NCBI GenBank assembly: GCA_024635865.1
Contig: JAGXIB010000053.1
Span: 1 to 46,225, forward strand
Source of the DNA: Flavobacteriales bacterium
Lineage (GTDB): Bacteria > Bacteroidota > Bacteroidia > Flavobacteriales_D > Parvicellaceae
Direction: 5' to 3'
DNA length: 46,225 nucleotides
Shown here: in pieces, positions 37,791 through 46,225 of the stretch
Layout: every line of letters begins with the position of its first letter
Position numbering within the stretch: position 1 is the first letter of the stretch
Made by a program: the position numbers and the translations under genes
Notes under the pieces: model-generated
Databases searched by the model: none
Told to the model about the DNA's origin: nothing
The model's input: the letters and a program-made list of their open reading frames with translations, nothing else

Positions 37791-39341
37791 GTGAGTTTTG
37801 AATTAATCATTAATTCCAAACCTAATGAAGTCGATATTGCTCTACTTAAGGACAAAAAATTAATTGAACTTCACAAGGAAAAGCACAACAAAGATTTTAG
37901 TGTAGGAGATATTTATCTTGGTAAAGTCCGAAAGGTTGTTCCAAGCTTAAATGCTGCATTCGTAGATGTAGGGTACGAAAAAGACGCGTTCCTTCATTAT
38001 TTAGATCTAGGTCCTCAGTACCTATCAATGAAAAAGTTTTTTAATGGCACCATTAAAGGTACTCAAAAAGCTGCAAACCTATCTTATAACAAGATAGAAA
38101 AAGACATTGAAAAAAACGGAAAAATTACGGATGTAATTTCATCTAATCAATTAATTACAGTACAAATAGCAAAAGAGCCTATCTCTACGAAAGGCCCTAG
38201 ACTAAGTGCTGAAGTAACATTAGCTGGTAGATATATCGTATTAGTTCCATTTTCTGATAAAATATCAATTTCTCAAAAAATTAAAGAACCTGCAGAAAAA
38301 GAACGTTTAAAACGTTTAATTTCTAGTATTAAACCAAAAAACTTTGGCGTAATTATTAGAACTGTTGCTCAAGACAGAAAAGTTGCTGAGCTAGACCAGG
38401 ACATGAGTGACTTGATGTCTAAGTGGGAAGAGATGTATCAATCTCTAAAAAATGCTTCTCCAGTAAAAAGAGTTTTGGGAGAAATGAACAGAACCTCTAC
38501 AGTTCTAAGAGATTTACTAACAGAAGAGTTTACAAGTATTCAAGTAAATGATCAAGAGTTATTTGAAGAAGTAAAAACTTATGTTCAAACAATAGCGCCT
38601 AAAAAAGTTGACATTGTAAAACATTACAATGGAAAGGTTAATATTTTTGAACAGTTAGGAATAACCAAACAAATCAAAGCTTCTTTTGGCAAAAAAGTTA
38701 TGTTATCTTCTGGTGCATATTTAATTATTGAGCATACAGAAGCAATGCATGTAATAGATGTTAACTCTGGAAACAGAAAAGCATCGATACAAAATCAAGA
38801 ACAGAACGCTTTTGAAACAAACATCGAAGTAGCCCATGAAATCGCAAGAGTTTTACGACTAAGAGATATGGGTGGAATTGTTGCTATCGATTTTATTGAC
38901 ATGCACAAAAAAGAAAATAATCATAAACTTTTTGATACCTTGAAGGAAGCAATGCGACCTGATAGAGCTAAGCATAACATTATTCCTCCTACTAAATTTG
39001 GTGTAATAGAATTAACTAGACAAAGAGTTCGTCCTGTTACAGATATAAAAACATCTGAATCTTGCCCGACATGTAAAGGAACCGGAGAAGTAGAATCTAC
39101 AACATTGATTATAGATGAAATCGAGAACAGTTTACGCTACTACTTAGAAGAGTATAAAGGGACAGACTTAACATTAAACGTTCATCCATTTATTGAAGCA
39201 TTTTTAAAAAGAGGCTTTAAAAGTTTACAAAGAACTTGGTTTTTAAATTATAAAAAGTGGGTTCCTGTCAAAGGCATAGAAGATTTTACACTTTTACAAT
39301 ATCAATTTGTAAATGCTAAAAATGAAGTGATAGAACTTTAA
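37791..39341 (+). CDS. rng: ribonuclease E/G family
   Basis: S1-like DIYLGKVRKVVPSLNAAFVDVGYEKDAFLHYLDL, LSAEVTLAGRYIVLVPF, MHVIDVNSGNRKA, IVAIDFIDMHKKENNHKLF, CPTCKGTGEV; GTG start. Confidence 0.95.
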   Translation: MSFELIINSKPNEVDIALLKDKKLIELHKEKHNKDFSVGDIYLGKVRKVVPSLNAAFVDVGYEKDAFLHYLDLGPQYLSMKKFFNGTIKGTQKAANLSYNKIEKDIEKNGKITDVISSNQLITVQIAKEPISTKGPRLSAEVTLAGRYIVLVPFSDKISISQKIKEPAEKERLKRLISSIKPKNFGVIIRTVAQDRKVAELDQDMSDLMSKWEEMYQSLKNASPVKRVLGEMNRTSTVLRDLLTEEFTSIQVNDQELFEEVKTYVQTIAPKKVDIVKHYNGKVNIFEQLGITKQIKASFGKKVMLSSGAYLIIEHTEAMHVIDVNSGNRKASIQNQEQNAFETNIEVAHEIARVLRLRDMGGIVAIDFIDMHKKENNHKLFDTLKEAMRPDRAKHNIIPPTKFGVIELTRQRVRPVTDIKTSESCPTCKGTGEVESTTLIIDEIENSLRYYLEEYKGTDLTLNVHPFIEAFLKRGFKSLQRTWFLNYKKWVPVKGIEDFTLLQYQFVNAKNEVIEL

Positions 39342-39366
39342 GCTGAACTTTATCCTTTCTTCAAAT

Positions 39367-40095
39367 ATGGCACAACTAATTGTAGATATAGGAAACACAA
39401 GAATCAAAGCAGTAATTTTCGAAAAAGAGAAAAATACAGAGGTAGTAATATTTGATACAAATCAACAGTTTATTGAGTTTGTAAAAATAAGAAAACTGCA
39501 AAACTTACCTACAATTCTTAGCTCTGTGAGAACTGAGAGTTCAACAAACAGCTTAGTAAGAATATTTAATAATGCCATCTTACTAAACTACAAAACTAAA
39601 ATACCTATCATAAACTCTTATACTTCTCCTCAAACATTAGGAAACGATAGGTTAGCGAATGTAGTATATGCAAACCACCTATTTCCAAATGAGAATAACT
39701 TGGTTATAGACATTGGAACTTGTATGAAACTTGACTTTGTAAATAAAGAAAATGAATATATTGGAGGAAGTATTTCTTTAGGTTTTTCTATGCGATACAA
39801 AGCATTGCATAATTTTACTGATAATTTACCGTTACTGGATAATGAAACAACAAATCAGTTAATCGGAATAGATACAAAATCATCAATGATTTCGGGAGTA
39901 TACAACGGTATGTTAGCCGAACTAAAGCATTTCATTTATGAATATGAAAAAAATTATTCTAAAGTCAATGTTTTTTTAACTGGAGGAGACTTATCTTATT
40001 TCGAAAACAAGGAATTATCACAAAAAAATAGCATCTTTGTAGACCCATTACTAACACTAAAAGGCCTAAAAGTAATTTTAGATTACAATGAATAA
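39367..40095 (+). CDS. coaX: type III pantothenate kinase
   Basis: LIVDIGNTRIKAVIFEK, TLGNDRLANVVYANHLF, LVIDIGTCMKLDFVNKENEYIGGSISLGFSMRYKALHNFTDNLP, FLTGGDLSYF. Confidence 0.94.
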   Translation: MAQLIVDIGNTRIKAVIFEKEKNTEVVIFDTNQQFIEFVKIRKLQNLPTILSSVRTESSTNSLVRIFNNAILLNYKTKIPIINSYTSPQTLGNDRLANVVYANHLFPNENNLVIDIGTCMKLDFVNKENEYIGGSISLGFSMRYKALHNFTDNLPLLDNETTNQLIGIDTKSSMISGVYNGMLAELKHFIYEYEKNYSKVNVFLTGGDLSYFENKELSQKNSIFVDPLLTLKGLKVILDYNE

Positions 40096-41425
40096 AACAA
40101 ATCAAATAGTACTACTTATTATTATCGTTTTAACTAGTTTTGTTGGGCTTGGACAAAAGTTAAACAATTCACCGTACACTAGATATGGTATAGGAGAAAT
40201 AACTGAACAAACCTCAGCAACTTACTTTGGCATGAGTAGTACTTCGGTTGCTCTTTCAGAGTTTAATCACCTGAATATTTCGAACCCTGCATCTTACAGT
40301 GGCTTAATTAAATACAAGCCTATTTTTGATGTTGGAGTTTATGGTAAAATTCAAAACTTAAGAACTTCAGCTTCTTCTTCAAATCGAACTAATTTTGCAC
40401 TTAGAAATTTCACATTGGGACTTCCGATTGGAACAAAAACAGGAATTGCTTTTGGTTTAATGCCCTACTCTACTGTTGGATACGACATCAATTCGTATGA
40501 CGTTATTGAAGGAGACTCTCTTCGCTATAATTATGAAGGACAAGGAGGTATAAACAGAGTATTTCTTGGGGCTGGAAGAGAAATAATTAATAAAAGTGAT
40601 AGCATAAAGCTATCTATTGGAGCTAATTTATCTTACCTATTTGGAACGATTGATAATTCTAGAGCTATTATTTATGATAACTCAACTTTCTACAATTCTA
40701 AAGTCAATGACTTTAAAACAGTAAGCGGTGTAAATGTAGATTTAGGTCTTCAGTATAGTCAATTGTTAAAAAATAATTTAAAATTACAAGTTGGACTAAA
40801 CTATACGTTAAACAGCCAGCTAAATGTTACCAAAGATTTTTATGCTTACAACTTTAAGTATACTACATTTAGTGTCGTAGAAACTTCAAAAGACACAATT
40901 GAATCTAATGAGGGACAGAAAGGGAAATTAAGCATTCCTAATGGCTTAAAACTTGGAGCAGCATTAACTTTTAACAATAAGCTAACTCTTGCACTACAAT
41001 ATGAGCAAAAAAGTTGGAATAACTACAGTGAAATTTATGATGGAGAAAACAATACTGCAACGGCGTTAAACAAATCATCTAAAATAGCAGTAGGACTCAG
41101 CTATACACCTACTCCAATGAAGGACTGGAATAGCAAAAGCCGTTCTATTTTTCAAAAGTCAACCTATAGGTTTGGCTTGAAGTTTGCCAACACCAATATA
41201 TCTGTCAATGACGAACAAATAAAAGATTATGGCATAAGTTTTGGTATATCTACACCGTTGTTGAGCTCTAGGTCTTTTTCTTCAATTGATTTAGGTCTTG
41301 ATTTGGGCAGACTAGGAACAAGAGAAAATAATTTGATAGAAGATAATTACTTAAAAATATATTTAGGTTTTTCTTTATCACCTTCTAATTATGATAGATG
41401 GTTTAGAAAACGTAAATACGATTAA
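40088..41425 (+). CDS. outer-membrane beta-barrel-like protein
   Basis: Signal peptide then NNSPYTRYGIGEITEQTSATYFGMSSTSVALSEFNHLNISNPASYSGL; repeating amphipathic strands; overlaps coaX by 8 nt. Confidence 0.82.
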   Translation: MNKTNQIVLLIIIVLTSFVGLGQKLNNSPYTRYGIGEITEQTSATYFGMSSTSVALSEFNHLNISNPASYSGLIKYKPIFDVGVYGKIQNLRTSASSSNRTNFALRNFTLGLPIGTKTGIAFGLMPYSTVGYDINSYDVIEGDSLRYNYEGQGGINRVFLGAGREIINKSDSIKLSIGANLSYLFGTIDNSRAIIYDNSTFYNSKVNDFKTVSGVNVDLGLQYSQLLKNNLKLQVGLNYTLNSQLNVTKDFYAYNFKYTTFSVVETSKDTIESNEGQKGKLSIPNGLKLGAALTFNNKLTLALQYEQKSWNNYSEIYDGENNTATALNKSSKIAVGLSYTPTPMKDWNSKSRSIFQKSTYRFGLKFANTNISVNDEQIKDYGISFGISTPLLSSRSFSSIDLGLDLGRLGTRENNLIEDNYLKIYLGFSLSPSNYDRWFRKRKYD

Positions 41426-41438
41426 ACAAAATAATAAG

Positions 41439-42734
41439 ATGAAAAATTTAATTACAATATTTGGACTTTTAATAGGAGGCGCAGCATTTGGACAAGAATG
41501 TAACGAACCTGCAGAAGCAAACTATGGCGAAGATATAAATGCAGGAAAAGCAGCTATTTCTTTATATGCAGAACCTTTTAAACAAAAGAACTATACTGAT
41601 GCTAAAAGATTTTGGTGGCCTGCACAAAAAGCAGCTCCAAAGTACAAGCCAGTTTTGTATTCTCATGGAGTTTATATTTATGAAAAAGAATATAAAAAGA
41701 CAAAAGACGAAGCTAAAAAAGAAGCAATTACCGACACTATCTTTATGATTTATGATTTATGGATAGAAAACTTTGGAGATTGTAGAGAGTTGCAAGTAGA
41801 TAGAGGTTCAGATTTAATAAAGTATAAATCAACAAACAGATATGAAGAAGGTTACAATCTTTTAAATAAAGGTATTGACCAGTACGAAGCAAAAGAAGTT
41901 AAATCTGACTGGATAAATAAATCAATCTTATCGGCTTATTTAATGGTTGGAAATAAGAAAGGAGAATGTGATTTGCTTTTAGACCAATACGATAAGTTAT
42001 CACAAATTTGTGAAGTACAATTAGAACACTATAAAAACAACGAGAAGAAAAAAGGTTATTACCTTAGTTCACAAGAGTACTTAGATCAAAAAGTTTCTCC
42101 TTGTGCTAGTTGTGATAAATTAGAAGAACTATTTCAGCCAAAAGTTGCTGCAGCTCCTAACGACACAGCTTTAATTAAAAAAGCTGTTAAAATGTTAGAT
42201 AGTAAAGATTGTAATGCAAGTGATTTTTATACAGAATTAGCCACTAAAATTCATACATGGGAACCAACTGCAGAATCTGCAATAAGTCTAGGTAATGGAG
42301 CTTATGCTAACAAAGATTACAAAAAAGCTGCTGATTTTTATGAAGAAGGTTTATCTCTTACTTCAGACGAAGAAGAAAAAGCTAAATTATATGAAAAATT
42401 AGCTGGAATAGAGTTGTCTAGAGGAAGTTACAAATCGGCTGCGTCATATGCACGTAAAATGGAAGATAGATGTAAAGCTAATGGTATTATTGCTAGAGCA
42501 GTTGCAATGTCTGCACCTTCTTGTGGTAGCACAAAGATCGAAGCTAGTTATGTTTATTGTTTAGCCATTGACTATGCTGAAAAAGCAAGTGGATGTGTGA
42601 GCTCTTCTACAGTTGCCGCATGGAAAAACAGATTGGCAGGAAAAGCTGAGTTATTCCTAGTAGAAGTTAAAGTAGGACAGTCAGTTAGTGTTCCTTGTTG
42701 GGGAGAGTCTACTATAGTGAGAGCTATTGACTAA
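41439..42734 (+). CDS. secreted tetratricopeptide-repeat protein, Cys-containing
   Basis: MKNLITIFGLLIGGAAFGQECNEPAEANYGEDINAGKAAISLYAEPFKQKNYTDAKRFWWPAQKAAP; TPR-like NGAYANKDYKKAADFYEEGLSL. Start trimmed from 41391. Confidence 0.85.
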   Translation: MKNLITIFGLLIGGAAFGQECNEPAEANYGEDINAGKAAISLYAEPFKQKNYTDAKRFWWPAQKAAPKYKPVLYSHGVYIYEKEYKKTKDEAKKEAITDTIFMIYDLWIENFGDCRELQVDRGSDLIKYKSTNRYEEGYNLLNKGIDQYEAKEVKSDWINKSILSAYLMVGNKKGECDLLLDQYDKLSQICEVQLEHYKNNEKKKGYYLSSQEYLDQKVSPCASCDKLEELFQPKVAAAPNDTALIKKAVKMLDSKDCNASDFYTELATKIHTWEPTAESAISLGNGAYANKDYKKAADFYEEGLSLTSDEEEKAKLYEKLAGIELSRGSYKSAASYARKMEDRCKANGIIARAVAMSAPSCGSTKIEASYVYCLAIDYAEKASGCVSSSTVAAWKNRLAGKAELFLVEVKVGQSVSVPCWGESTIVRAID

Positions 42735-42740
42735 TATTAA

Positions 42741-43334
42741 ATGATATTTACTTACCATATTTTATTTAGAAGCATTCTTGTTATTTTTACAGGAGTGCTT
42801 TTTTCTTGTAGCAGTAATTTAGAAGAGGCAAACAAAATAGTTGATGACAACAATCAACTTGGAGAAGTCTCTGAAAATGTTACTCTATATTTTTCTGATA
42901 ACGGAAAAAGCAAAATAAAGTTAGAAGCTCCAATTCTTAAAAAAATAACTATACTTGAAGAAGGGGAAAAAAATACTAAAACTTCAAGTCTTACTTGCCC
43001 AAATGGGATGTTAGTAACTTTTTTTGACTCGTTAGGAAACATAGAGTCAAAACTTTACTCTAACTTTGGTAGATTAATGTCCGAGGATCAGTTTTTATTA
43101 GTAAGAGATAGTGTAGTTTTTACTAATCCTAAAAATGAAAAATTAGAAACAGAACTATTAAATATTTATTTTAACAAAGACAGTATTACAACGCCAGAAA
43201 AAGTAAAGATAACAACAGAAGAAGGAGTGATTATAGGAGAAGGATTGACTTCTAACACCGCTTTCTCTAAATATACATTACATAAAATATCAGACAGTCA
43301 TTATAACTTTAAAGACCCTGAAAAAGAAGAATAA
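42741..43334 (+). CDS. lptC: LPS export ABC transporter periplasmic protein LptC (lipoprotein-like)
   Basis: Lipobox LFSC; VTLYFSDNGKSKIKLEAPILKK..., GNIESKLYSNFGRLMSEDQFLLVRDSVVFTNPKNEKLETELLNIYFNKDSITT. Confidence 0.82.
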   Translation: MIFTYHILFRSILVIFTGVLFSCSSNLEEANKIVDDNNQLGEVSENVTLYFSDNGKSKIKLEAPILKKITILEEGEKNTKTSSLTCPNGMLVTFFDSLGNIESKLYSNFGRLMSEDQFLLVRDSVVFTNPKNEKLETELLNIYFNKDSITTPEKVKITTEEGVIIGEGLTSNTAFSKYTLHKISDSHYNFKDPEKEE

Positions 43335-43336
43335 AA

Positions 43337-43552
43337 ATGAAAATTCATATTATACTTGAAAAATTTTGGTTTGTTATTGCTATTCTTACGACGCTTTTAA
43401 CAATTTATCTTATTTTCAAAGATGGTTTAACAGCTGCAAAATATTATTTACTAATTACAGGTCTTGTTTGGGGAATGTACTTAATTAGAAGAGGAATAAG
43501 AAAAAGATTGGATAAATTTGAAAACGAACAAAAACCAGATTCCAAAAAATAA
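43337..43552 (+). CDS. small two-TM membrane protein
   Basis: Two hydrophobic helices and basic tail; positioned 2 nt after lptC stop. Confidence 0.72.
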   Translation: MKIHIILEKFWFVIAILTTLLTIYLIFKDGLTAAKYYLLITGLVWGMYLIRRGIRKRLDKFENEQKPDSKK

Positions 43553-43554
43553 TT

Positions 43555-43562
43555 TATATTTG
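43555..43562 (+). promoter_or_regulatory. candidate -7 box (TATATTTG) for the CNNM-type gene
   Basis: Exact TAnnTTTG 20 nt before ATG 43583; no good -33 seen. Confidence 0.4.
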
Positions 43563-43582
43563 TCTCTATTATAAAATAAACC

Positions 43583-44860
43583 ATGGACGAAGATCCCGTC
43601 ATTAACCTTATTCTGATTATTACAACCCTTGCTTTTTCGGCGTTTTTTTCTGGGATTGAAATTGCATTCATTTCTGCTAACAGATTAAAAATTGCTTTAG
43701 ACCAAAACCAAGGAGGAATAAGGGCTAACATTCTGTCAAAATTTGCTAAAAACCCATCTCAATTTATTGGGACAATGCTTTTGGGAAACAATGTAGCCAT
43801 TGTCATATACGGTATGTTAATGGCCTTTTCTTTGGAACCTTTTATTGGGAGGTTTACAAGTAATGATATTCTTATTCTATTCATTCAGACAATAATCTCT
43901 ACGCTATTGGTTTTATTCTTTGCAGAATTTTTACCTAAAGCTATTTTCAGAATTAACCCAAATAGGATCATTTCTTTTTTTGCAATACCTCTAAGAATAA
44001 TAACAATAATTTTATATCCTCTTACTTTTATTACTGTTGGTTTAGCTAATTTGATCTTAAAGGTTTTTATTAAAGGAGATAGTAATGTTAATGAAATCAT
44101 AGCTTTTGAAAAAACAGACTTAGACTCCTATTTAGAGGAAAGCTTAAATAAAACAGAAAACAAAGAGGAGCTAGATCATGAAGTTAAAATCTTTCATAAC
44201 GCACTAAATTTTTCAGAAGTAATTGCCAGGGACTGTATGATTCCAAGAAATGAAGTTATTGCCTTCGAACTGGAAGATGAAATTAATGATTTGTTAAACA
44301 CCTTTATTGAAACTGGTTTATCTAAAATATTAATTTATAGAAACAATATCGATAACATCATTGGATATATCCATTCATACGACATGTTTAAAAACCCGGA
44401 AAACATTAAAACAGCTTTACTTCCAGTTAGTATCGTCCCTGAATCAATTACTGCAAACAATATTTTAGAAGAATTAATTCAAAAAAACAGAAGTATTGCC
44501 ATTGTTGTTGATGAGTATGGAGGAACTGCAGGCATGGTGACCATGGAAGATGTAATAGAAGAAATATTTGGGGAGATTATCGACGAACATGATTTAGGAG
44601 ATGTCTCTCATCGACAATTAACTGAAAGTAAGTTTGAGTTTTCTGGAAGGACTGAAATTGACTTTATCAATGATAACTACAATTTAAGTATTCCAGAAAA
44701 TGAAGAATATGAGACCTTAGCAGGTTATATTATTAAACAAACAGCAGAAATCCCAAAACAAGGAGACATAATATATGTTGATGGTTTTGAAATTATTATT
44801 CTAGAGGTTTCTCAAGCTAAAATCGAACATGTTTCTTTAGAAGTGAAAAAAGAGTTTTAA
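43583..44860 (+). CDS. hemolysin family (CNNM/CBS/CorC_HlyC) transporter-like protein
   Basis: [65 protein letters not shown]. Confidence 0.93.
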   Translation: MDEDPVINLILIITTLAFSAFFSGIEIAFISANRLKIALDQNQGGIRANILSKFAKNPSQFIGTMLLGNNVAIVIYGMLMAFSLEPFIGRFTSNDILILFIQTIISTLLVLFFAEFLPKAIFRINPNRIISFFAIPLRIITIILYPLTFITVGLANLILKVFIKGDSNVNEIIAFEKTDLDSYLEESLNKTENKEELDHEVKIFHNALNFSEVIARDCMIPRNEVIAFELEDEINDLLNTFIETGLSKILIYRNNIDNIIGYIHSYDMFKNPENIKTALLPVSIVPESITANNILEELIQKNRSIAIVVDEYGGTAGMVTMEDVIEEIFGEIIDEHDLGDVSHRQLTESKFEFSGRTEIDFINDNYNLSIPENEEYETLAGYIIKQTAEIPKQGDIIYVDGFEIIILEVSQAKIEHVSLEVKKEF

Positions 44861-44979
44861 TTAACACTCTAATTGAACGTCAGCTAATAATAAAGCTTTG
44901 TCATATAGTTCACTCAATAATTGCTAAAACCTAATTTTATTAATAAATTAGATATTCTTTTGTTATTTAATAATGCGCT

Positions 44980-46225
44980 ATGAAGTTATTTTTCGTTTTG
45001 TTTTTATCTTTTATTTTTACTAATGCTAACCTTTTTTCACAAGGAGAAGGAAACAATTGGTATTTTGGAAATTATGCAGGGTTAACTTTTAATACCTCTC
45101 CTCCATCTGTATTAACTAACGGACTCTTGAGAACTTCTGAAGGCTGTGCATCGGTTAGTTCTAAAGATGGAGCTTTAGTATTCTATACAGATGGATCTAC
45201 CGTTTATGACGCAAACCATAATATAATGCCAAATGGAACAGGATTGTATGGGAATAATAGTTCTACTCAATCATCAGTTGTATGTCCTAAGCCAGGAACA
45301 TTTAATTACGGCTTAAGGAGATTTGACAGTTATTACATTGTTACAATAGATGTAGCAGGAGGCTCTCGAGGAGTTGGCTATACAGAAGTTGATATGACAC
45401 TAAATGGTGGACTTGGAGATATTGTCACAACAAAAAAAAATGTACATTTATTTGGAACTACAACAATTGAAGGAGCTAATGTGGTAAAGCATTCAAACGG
45501 ATGTGATTATTGGATTATTGGAAAAGAAGTAGGAAATAACACTTTTAAAGTTTATCTAATAACAAGTTCAGGAGTCTCTACAACACCTGTCATTTCAAAT
45601 CAAGGAGCAGTTTCTACTGCTACTTGGGGAAGCATAAAGGTTTCTCCAAATAACAAGTTAGTTTCTTTTAATTCTAACGCTATTGGAACACAGGTATTTG
45701 ACTTTGATAATTCGACAGGTGCATTAACCCTAAAGTTTTCAGACCCTCAGCTAAGTTACTCTTCAGAATTTTCTCCTGATAACAACGTACTATATGTGAC
45801 TCATTTACCGTTACCTAATATATGGCAGTATGATTTAACAGCTGCAAACAACACCGGGTTTTTAGCGTCTAAGTTACTAGTAGGAGTTACTGCTAATACG
45901 GCCGGCGGATATAAAATGTGCGGAGTGCAATTAGCTCCGGATGGGAAAATATATTGTTCGCTAACTGGTCAAACAAGACTTGGCGCAATAGAGAATCCTA
46001 ATGTTTTAGGAATGGGATGTACATATAATGATAACGCAGTATCAATTGCTGGAATTAATAGTTCTAACGGAGCTAGTATGTTTACAATATTAGGGTTGCC
46101 AGCGTTTCCAGCATTTTTCATCTTCCCAAATGAAGTACAATATGAAAGTGCTAACTATAGTGTTAATCAGTATTTCTGTAATTCTGACTCTATTACTTTT
46201 AGAATATCTGACACTAATTCTGTTC
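44980..46225 (+). CDS. secreted beta-propeller-like protein, probably a T9SS cargo (truncated at right edge)
   Basis: Open frame from ATG 44980: MKLFFVLFLSFIFTNANLFSQGEGNNWYFGNYAGLTFNTSPPSVLTNGLLRTSEGCASVSSKDGALVFYTDGSTVYDANHNIMPNGTGL... to the window end; absent from ORF track because no stop. Confidence 0.88.
   Translation, partial: MKLFFVLFLSFIFTNANLFSQGEGNNWYFGNYAGLTFNTSPPSVLTNGLLRTSEGCASVSSKDGALVFYTDGSTVYDANHNIMPNGTGLYGNNSSTQSSVVCPKPGTFNYGLRRFDSYYIVTIDVAGGSRGVGYTEVDMTLNGGLGDIVTTKKNVHLFGTTTIEGANVVKHSNGCDYWIIGKEVGNNTFKVYLITSSGVSTTPVISNQGAVSTATWGSIKVSPNNKLVSFNSNAIGTQVFDFDNSTGALTLKFSDPQLSYSSEFSPDNNVLYVTHLPLPNIWQYDLTAANNTGFLASKLLVGVTANTAGGYKMCGVQLAPDGKIYCSLTGQTRLGAIENPNVLGMGCTYNDNAVSIAGINSSNGASMFTILGLPAFPAFFIFPNEVQYESANYSVNQYFCNSDSITFRISDTNSV

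Noticed and set aside
34247-44860. gldE (34247-35584) and CNNM-type gene (43583-44860) as a recent duplication
   Set aside because: They share family motifs but diverge strongly outside them and sit in different contexts; ordinary paralogues.

Overview
The window is a contiguous, AT-rich chromosomal segment from a Bacteroidota bacterium, most likely Flavobacteriales. Evidence: TAnnTTTG-type -7 boxes, type IX secretion sorting domains, gldD/gldE, and DUF2061-cys genes. It is mostly core or housekeeping content: tgt (partial), glycosyltransferase + ECF sigma factor + rsmG, a sulfate-assimilation operon (DUF2061-cysH-cysD-cysN), a ceramidase-like gene, SRPBCC, a Crp/Fnr regulator, a fadNAE-type beta-oxidation operon with a MarR regulator and an embedded S23/four-helix-bundle gene, mdh, DUF2851, a PLP-dependent deaminase-family gene, two T9SS cargo proteins, PASTA, ddl, cdsA, psd, dCMP deaminase, an S41 protease, an FtsX-type permease, mutY-ssb-gldE-gldD, HU, a 30-aa basic ORF, RNase E/G, coaX, an OMP, a TPR protein, lptC, a CNNM-type protein, and a truncated T9SS-type protein at the right edge. 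I see no prophage, CRISPR array, rRNA, tRNA, transposase or recognisable defence island. The most interesting non-standard signals are: (1) a structured intergenic element upstream of mdh that resembles a dispersed Bacteroidota repeat; (2) three back-to-back near-perfect hairpins between a tiny basic ORF and the RNase E/G gene; (3) paired palindromic operators upstream of the fad-linked marR; (4) the S23 cassette flanked by ATTACG-rich sequence inside the fad operon; (5) unlisted small ORFs (30-aa basic; 25-aa hydrophobic overlapping the cdsA start); (6) a secreted Cys/Lys-rich metallothionein-like protein. All identifications are from reading the sequence; no database search was run.
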